64,000 bases of DNA. Source: Cryptosporangium aurantiacum. Lineage in GTDB: Bacteria > Actinomycetota > Actinomycetes > Mycobacteriales > Cryptosporangiaceae. Location of the stretch: the NCBI RefSeq assembly GCF_900143005.1, contig NZ_FRCS01000027.1, positions 1 to 64,000 of the forward strand. The letters are read 5' to 3'. Made by a program: the position numbers and the translations under genes. Position 1 is the stretch's first letter. Every line of letters begins with the position of its first letter. The notes below the pieces were generated by a model that was not told the origin of the DNA, ran no database searches, and worked only from the letters and a program-made list of their open reading frames with translations. Positions 59,995 to 64,000 of this stretch are shown here, piece by piece.

Positions 59995-60699
59995 GTGGAC
60001 GTGGACGTGGCCGAGACCAGTTCTTTGCTCGTCGTGGAGGACGAGCCGACGCTGCGGGAACTGCTGGCGGCGAGCCTGCGGTTCGCCGGGTTCGAGGTGC
60101 GGGCCGCGGCGACCGGCGCCGAGGCGCTCGAGCTCGGCCTGCGCGAGCAGCCGCACCTCATCGTCCTCGACGTCATGCTGCCCGACATCGACGGCTACGA
60201 GGTGTTGCGGCGGCTACGGGCACGGTCGTCGGACGCGATCCCGGTGCTGTTCCTGACCGCCCGCGACGCTCCGGCGGACAAGCTCACCGGCTTGTCGCTC
60301 GGCGGCGACGACTACGTCACGAAACCGTTCCAGCTGGACGAGCTGATCGCCCGGATCAAGGTGATCATCCGCCGCGCCCAGGGCCGGGTCGCGGACAGCA
60401 CGCTGGTCGTCGGTGACCTGCACCTCGACGTCGACGCCCACCTCGTGACCAGGGGCGGCGAGCCGATCGAGCTCTCACCGACCGAGTTCCGGCTGCTCCA
60501 CTACCTGATGACCCACGCCGACCGCACGCTCGACAAGACCCGCATCCTCACCGACGTCTGGCAGTACGACTTCGGCGGCGACGCGGGCATCGTCGAGTCC
60601 TACGTCAGCTACCTGCGCCGCAAGGTCGACCGCACCGAACCCAAGCTCATCCACACGGTCCGGGGCGTCGGCTACGTCCTGCGCAGGCCGCGGCCGTGA
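59995..60699 (+). CDS. OmpR-family response regulator
   Basis: The 234-residue protein has a receiver domain with acidic VVEDEP, phosphoacceptor Asp in LIVLDVMLPDIDG, Thr in LFLTARD and Lys in YVTKPF. A winged-helix domain follows (LSPTEFRLLHYLMTHADRTLDKTRIL, and RRKVDRTEPKLIHTVRGVGYVLR). It overlaps the kinase start (GTGA), giving a coupled pair. Confidence 0.94.
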   Translation: MDVDVAETSSLLVVEDEPTLRELLAASLRFAGFEVRAAATGAEALELGLREQPHLIVLDVMLPDIDGYEVLRRLRARSSDAIPVLFLTARDAPADKLTGLSLGGDDYVTKPFQLDELIARIKVIIRRAQGRVADSTLVVGDLHLDVDAHLVTRGGEPIELSPTEFRLLHYLMTHADRTLDKTRILTDVWQYDFGGDAGIVESYVSYLRRKVDRTEPKLIHTVRGVGYVLRRPRP

Positions 60700-62249
60700 G
60701 GCTGAGCCGCCGGTGGCGGGAGCTGTCCCTGCGGGCCCGGCTGCTGTCGCTGATCGTCGTGTTGTTCGCCGCCGGGCTCCTGCTGACGAACGAGGCCGTG
60801 GTGGCCGCGCTGCGGCCGCCGCTGGTGGGCCGGGTAGACGCGCAGCTCCGTCCGATCGCGGCGACGCTGAGCCGGCTCGACCCCGCGGCGATCGAACAGT
60901 TCCAGCGGTCGGCCGACCCACCGGCGCAGTCCCTGGCCCAGGCGCCGGTGGCGTTGGACCTGATCAGCCAGGTGTGGCTGGTGCAGCTGTCGGCGGACGG
61001 CGAGGTGGTGCGGACGCTCCGGGCCGGCCAGGAGCAGGGCCGCACCCCGGACCTGCCGACGCTGGACACCGCCGCGATCACCCGCCGGGCCGGGGAGGCG
61101 TTCGGGCTCCGGGCGGAGGACGGCACCGGCTGGCGGGCGATCGCGGTCAGCGGACCGGACCGCGGCGGCTGGGTGGTCGCGGCGTCGCTGGACGAGGTAG
61201 AAACGACCGTCGACCGGGTCCGGGTCACCGGGCTGGCGATCGGCGCCGGCGTCCTCGCGCTGCTCGCGCTGCTGGCGGTGATCGCGGTCCGCGCCGGGCT
61301 CCGGCCGCTCCGCCGGATCGAGGAGACCGCTGCCGCGATCGCCGGTGGCGACCTGACCCGCCGAATTCCGATCGACGCCGGGCCGCGCACCGAGATCGGG
61401 CGGCTCGGCGAGGGGCTGAACGGCATGCTCGAACGCATCGAGACCGCGGTCGCGGCCCAGGCCGCCTCCGAGGCACGGATGCGTCGTTTTGTCGCGGATG
61501 CCAGCCACGAGCTGCGGACCCCACTCGCCGGCATCAAGGGCTTCGCCGAACTCCACCGCCTAGGCCGCGACACCGCCGCGGCCCCCGGCCCAGCCGCCAC
61601 GGGCACTGGCCCCGGCGGCCCGGCCGCAGGCGGTCCGGGTGGCCTGGACCCCACCGACCTTGCGATGGTCCGGATCGAGCGGGAAGCCACCCGCCTCTCC
61701 CACCTGGTCGACGACCTGCTGCTACTCGCCCGCCTCGACAGCGCGGACCCCGCCGCCGAACCGGCCGACCTCGGGCTCCGTCCGGCGCCGATGGACCTGC
61801 GCGCGTTGGCCGCCGACGCGCTGGCCGACCTGCGCGCGCTGGCCCCGGACCGGCCCGCCGAGATCACCGGCCCTGGCGGCGGGCCGATCGCGCCCGCGCC
61901 CGCCGTCGGCGACGAGGTGCGCCTCCGGCAGGTGGTGTCCAATTTGCTCGGCAACGCGGTCGCGCACACGCCCGCGGGCACCGGCGTCCGGATCGGCGTC
62001 GGCACCGTCGACGGCCGCGCGGTCCTCGAGGTCGCCGACCACGGCCCCGGCGTCCCCGCGGAGCTGCGCGACCGGGTCTTCGAACGGTTCTACCGCGCGG
62101 ACTCCTCCCGCACCCGCGATGCCGGTGGCGGCGCCGGGCTCGGCCTGGCGATCGCGCAATCGGTCGCGCTGGCACACGGCGGCCGGGTCACGCTCGCGCC
62201 CACCCCCGGCGGCGGCGCCACGTTCCGGCTGGAACTTCCCAGCGAGTGA
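60696..62249 (+). CDS. Sensor histidine kinase
   Basis: The 517-residue kinase has two membrane helices (LLSLIVVLFAAGLLLTNEAVVAA and VTGLAIGAGVLALLALLAVIAV) flanking an extracellular sensor of about 140 residues, a HAMP domain, an HisKA domain with phospho-His in DASHELRTPLAGIKGFAE and a HATPase domain (NLLGNAVAHTP, DHGPGVP, GAGLGLAIAQS). An Ala/Gly/Pro-rich insert (about residues 295-315) sits inside the dimerisation region. With the overlapping regulator it may sense the extracellular substrate of the neighbouring exporter; that link is positional. Confidence 0.93.
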   Translation: MRLSRRWRELSLRARLLSLIVVLFAAGLLLTNEAVVAALRPPLVGRVDAQLRPIAATLSRLDPAAIEQFQRSADPPAQSLAQAPVALDLISQVWLVQLSADGEVVRTLRAGQEQGRTPDLPTLDTAAITRRAGEAFGLRAEDGTGWRAIAVSGPDRGGWVVAASLDEVETTVDRVRVTGLAIGAGVLALLALLAVIAVRAGLRPLRRIEETAAAIAGGDLTRRIPIDAGPRTEIGRLGEGLNGMLERIETAVAAQAASEARMRRFVADASHELRTPLAGIKGFAELHRLGRDTAAAPGPAATGTGPGGPAAGGPGGLDPTDLAMVRIEREATRLSHLVDDLLLLARLDSADPAAEPADLGLRPAPMDLRALAADALADLRALAPDRPAEITGPGGGPIAPAPAVGDEVRLRQVVSNLLGNAVAHTPAGTGVRIGVGTVDGRAVLEVADHGPGVPAELRDRVFERFYRADSSRTRDAGGGAGLGLAIAQSVALAHGGRVTLAPTPGGGATFRLELPSE

Positions 62250-62320
62250 CCCGGAGCAGCCGGGGGACGGCCCGGTGCGGCCCGGTGGCGGCGACCCGGA
62301 GCAGCCGGGGACGGCCAGGC

Positions 62321-62440
62321 GCGGCCGGCACCGGCCTGGGAACGCCCGGTGCGGCCGGCACCGGCCCGGGAACGCCCGGTGCGGCCGGGAGCGGCCCGGG
62401 AACGCCCGGTCCTGCCGGGAGCGGCCCGCGAGCGGCCCGG
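62321..62440. repeat. 30-bp tandem repeat downstream of the histidine kinase
   Basis: Four units begin at 62321, 62351, 62381 and 62411; the typical core is CACCGGCCCGGGAACGCCCG. The last unit is diverged. The array is in the 256-bp gap between the kinase and the lipoprotein; no gene is seen in that gap. Confidence 0.85.
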
Positions 62441-62505
62441 AGCGGCGCGCGAGCAGCCCGAGGGCAGGGCCGGAACCGAACGGGTCGGGGCGGCGTCCTA
62501 TCGCC

Positions 62506-62943
62506 ATGCCCCGCCGCGTCGCCGTCGCCCTCCTCGCGCTGCTGACCGCCGCGTGCGGCCCCGCCGAACCCCCGGCCTGTGCTCCGTGTGCCGGTCCCAG
62601 CGTCAGCGTCGACCTCACGTCGGTGATTCGACTCCTGCCCGCCGGCACCACGGCGCAGCTCTGCATCACCCCGCCCGCGAAGGCCGAGGCCTGCAAAACC
62701 CCCGAGCCGGTGTCGCAGGGCACGGTGTTGCTGTTCGGGCTCGACGGGTCCGCGCTCACCACGCTCGGGGTCGTCCTCGCCGTCCCGGGACGCCCGCCGA
62801 CCCGCTTCGAGGTCCTCCATCCGACGCCGTACCAGGACCGGTGTTGCTGCGTGGACGACTGCCACACGTATCGCTCCTACTCCTACCGGCTGGCCGGCCC
62901 CGACGGCCCGCTCGTCCATCGCCCGCAGCCGCGACCGTCGTGA
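62506..62943 (+). CDS. Cysteine-rich lipoprotein
   Basis: The 145-residue protein has a lipoprotein signal (VAVALLALLTAACGPAE, Cys 17) and an unusual number of further cysteines, including PACAPCAGP and the cluster DRCCCVDDCHTY near residue 112. It might bind a metal or form disulfides outside the cell. No family was recognised. ATG 62506 has no clear ribosome-binding site. Confidence 0.68.
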   Translation: MPRRVAVALLALLTAACGPAEPPACAPCAGPSVSVDLTSVIRLLPAGTTAQLCITPPAKAEACKTPEPVSQGTVLLFGLDGSALTTLGVVLAVPGRPPTRFEVLHPTPYQDRCCCVDDCHTYRSYSYRLAGPDGPLVHRPQPRPS

Positions 62944-62954
62944 CCAGCCACCGA

Positions 62955-64000
62955 TCAGAGCCGCCCGGCGCCCGCTCCCGCCCGCACCACCGCAGCCACC
63001 CGCGCCACCGGATCGACCCGGCCCACCCGCGTCGGCGTCCACCCCGCGTCGTTCCCGAGATCCGGGTCGTGCGCCGCGTTGTAGGCCGCGACCAGGTCCA
63101 CCGGAGCGCCGTTCACCGTGTTGTCGCGGGCGGTCAGCGCCGTGCCGCCCCAGTGGTAGAGGAGGTCACCCGCGGGCACGCCCGCACCCAGCAGGAACGC
63201 GTTGCGCTCGGCCACGATCGCGGACTCGACACCGACCCCGAGCGCGTACTCGAACGGGTCCGCGGCCGGGATCTCGTACAGGTTGTTGTAGACGTGCACC
63301 GGCCCGAACCGCACCCGCGGCAGCCGCTGGAGCACGTCGGTGTACCGGTTGTGGTGCAGGGTCACGCGCAGCTTGCCGCGGTCGTCGGCCGGGTTGTTCG
63401 TGGACCCGATCAGCGACACCTTGTCGTGCCGCGCGAACACGTTCCACGAGCCGGTGACCAGGTCCGAGCCGCGCGTGATGTCGAACTGGCCGTCGTGCAC
63501 CTGGTACGGACGCCCGAAGTACACCGGTTGCTCCGAGTCCGGGTTGGCGCCGTCGGTGAACGTGTTGTGGTCGACCCAGACCCGGCTCGCGCCGAGCAGC
63601 TGCAGGTTGTCATAGGCGGAGTTCCAGTTGCCGGTCGCGCCGTCGGTCGGATCCCACTGCGGGAAGCAGTCCGCCGCGTCCTCGAACCGCAGGTTCCGCA
63701 CGATGACGTTCGAGACGCCGTCGAGCACCAGGCTCAGCCCGAGCAGCCGTGCGTTCCGGCCCAGCCCCACGATCGTCGTGTTCGAGCCGACCGGAATCTT
63801 GATCTGCGCGGCCTGGGCCGCCGCCGACCGCACCCGCGCCTCCTCCAGCGGACCGCTCGGCTCCGCGGTGCGCCCCCAAACCGCCGGGTCGTACGCGGCG
63901 AGGTAACCCGCGAGCGTGTAGCCGGGGTCGGCGTATGCGGCGCACCCCGCGTCGTCGCGGATCGTGCCCCGCACGTAGACGATCTTCGGCGCGGAGCCGG
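62955..64000 (-). CDS. Pectate lyase family 1 protein, partial
   Basis: The last 348 residues are visible; the N-terminus lies beyond the right edge. The parallel beta-helix of PL1 enzymes is evident: IPVGSNTTIVGLGRNARLLG, NVIVRNLRFEDAADCFPQWDPTDG, the VWVDHNTFTDG calcium/acid region and HHNRYTDVLQRLPRVRFGPVHVYNNLYE, whose Arg is the expected catalytic base. It cleaves polygalacturonate by beta-elimination, normally as a secreted protein. The stop codon at 62957-62955 is 12 bases from the convergent lipoprotein. Confidence 0.9.
   Translation of the reverse strand, partial: GSAPKIVYVRGTIRDDAGCAAYADPGYTLAGYLAAYDPAVWGRTAEPSGPLEEARVRSAAAQAAQIKIPVGSNTTIVGLGRNARLLGLSLVLDGVSNVIVRNLRFEDAADCFPQWDPTDGATGNWNSAYDNLQLLGASRVWVDHNTFTDGANPDSEQPVYFGRPYQVHDGQFDITRGSDLVTGSWNVFARHDKVSLIGSTNNPADDRGKLRVTLHHNRYTDVLQRLPRVRFGPVHVYNNLYEIPAADPFEYALGVGVESAIVAERNAFLLGAGVPAGDLLYHWGGTALTARDNTVNGAPVDLVAAYNAAHDPDLGNDAGWTPTRVGRVDPVARVAAVVRAGAGAGRL

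Noticed and set aside
60713-62545. Second long plus-strand frame over the histidine kinase
   Set aside because: The kinase frame contains all expected HAMP, HisKA and HATPase motifs; the alternative frame is Arg/Gly/Ala-rich shadow sequence.
1-64000. tRNA, rRNA, insertion sequence, integrase and phage genes
   Set aside because: I looked for cloverleaf-like segments, transposase motifs and integrase motifs while reading and found none that I could support.

Overview
The window is a 64 kb piece of a very GC-rich chromosome. GC-ending codons, GTG starts, candidate leaderless promoters, a DUF222/HNH-type protein, a mycothiol-type DinB-fold protein, an F420-type oxidoreductase, a possible streptophobe-type membrane protein and NDMA-type alcohol dehydrogenase all point to an actinomycete. 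A genus such as Cryptosporangium or another Frankia/Micromonospora-like lineage is only a guess. No rRNA, tRNA, CRISPR array, insertion sequence or phage gene was seen, and no gene-free stretch exceeds about 300 bp. Both edges cut a gene: a DUF222 protein on the left and a pectate lyase on the right.

Layout. 0.6-4.9 kb: a GH3 glycosidase and MFS transporter diverge from a TetR regulator across paired operators. 4.9-15.9 kb: mixed housekeeping genes (membrane protein, MmcQ/YjbR, thioesterase, chemotaxis receptor, NUDIX hydrolase, LPVTG-bearing membrane protein, amidase, transglycosylase-like protein, plant-type phosphofructokinase) and a miniature P450-like protein divergent from a frameshifted ArsR regulator. 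15.9-21 kb: four TetR-related modules, three with clear palindromic operators, controlling an NAD-dependent epimerase swollen by a minisatellite, an MpaB/DUF2236 oxygenase and a RibD/DHFR-like reductase. 21-28 kb: an ECF sigma factor with a coupled membrane protein, a GH36 alpha-galactosidase, DUF418 membrane protein and an unrecognised Rossmann-like protein.

28-33 kb: an Lrp/AsnC regulator divergent from a three-gene branched-chain 2-oxoacid dehydrogenase operon (E1 alpha, E1 beta, E2) without an E3 gene. 33-45 kb: NDMA-type alcohol dehydrogenase, then a phenylacetate catabolic cluster: a TetR regulator of PaaR type, paaABCDEI on the minus strand, and paaZ, paaG and paaK on the plus strand with an AraC regulator. 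PaaK makes phenylacetyl-CoA, PaaABCDE epoxidises it, PaaG isomerises it, PaaZ opens and oxidises the ring, and PaaI rescues stalled thioesters. The late beta-oxidation genes (paaF, paaH, paaJ) must lie elsewhere. 44.7-50 kb: a class A penicillin-binding protein lacking its catalytic residues, an orphan sugar-binding lipoprotein and a GH1 beta-glucosidase with a LacI-type operator.

50-56.7 kb is the most accessory-looking part. It holds a TetR-controlled pair and then a three-gene, ATGA-coupled operon (52.0-54.8 kb). In that operon the C-terminus of a membrane protein and the N-terminus of the next, small helical protein carry the same Asn/Gly/Ser-rich motif of about 28 residues. This is the best candidate in the window for an undescribed system, perhaps an amyloid-like signalling pair. 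The membrane protein gene is split by an apparent one-base frameshift. 56.8-62.9 kb: an ABC exporter pair, a large membrane protein and an OmpR-type two-component system run as one plus-strand block, followed by a cysteine-rich lipoprotein.

Recurring features are short in-frame tandem repeats (15, 18, 21, 24 and 30 bp units) within or beside many genes, and TANNNT -10 boxes 6-7 nt upstream of start codons.
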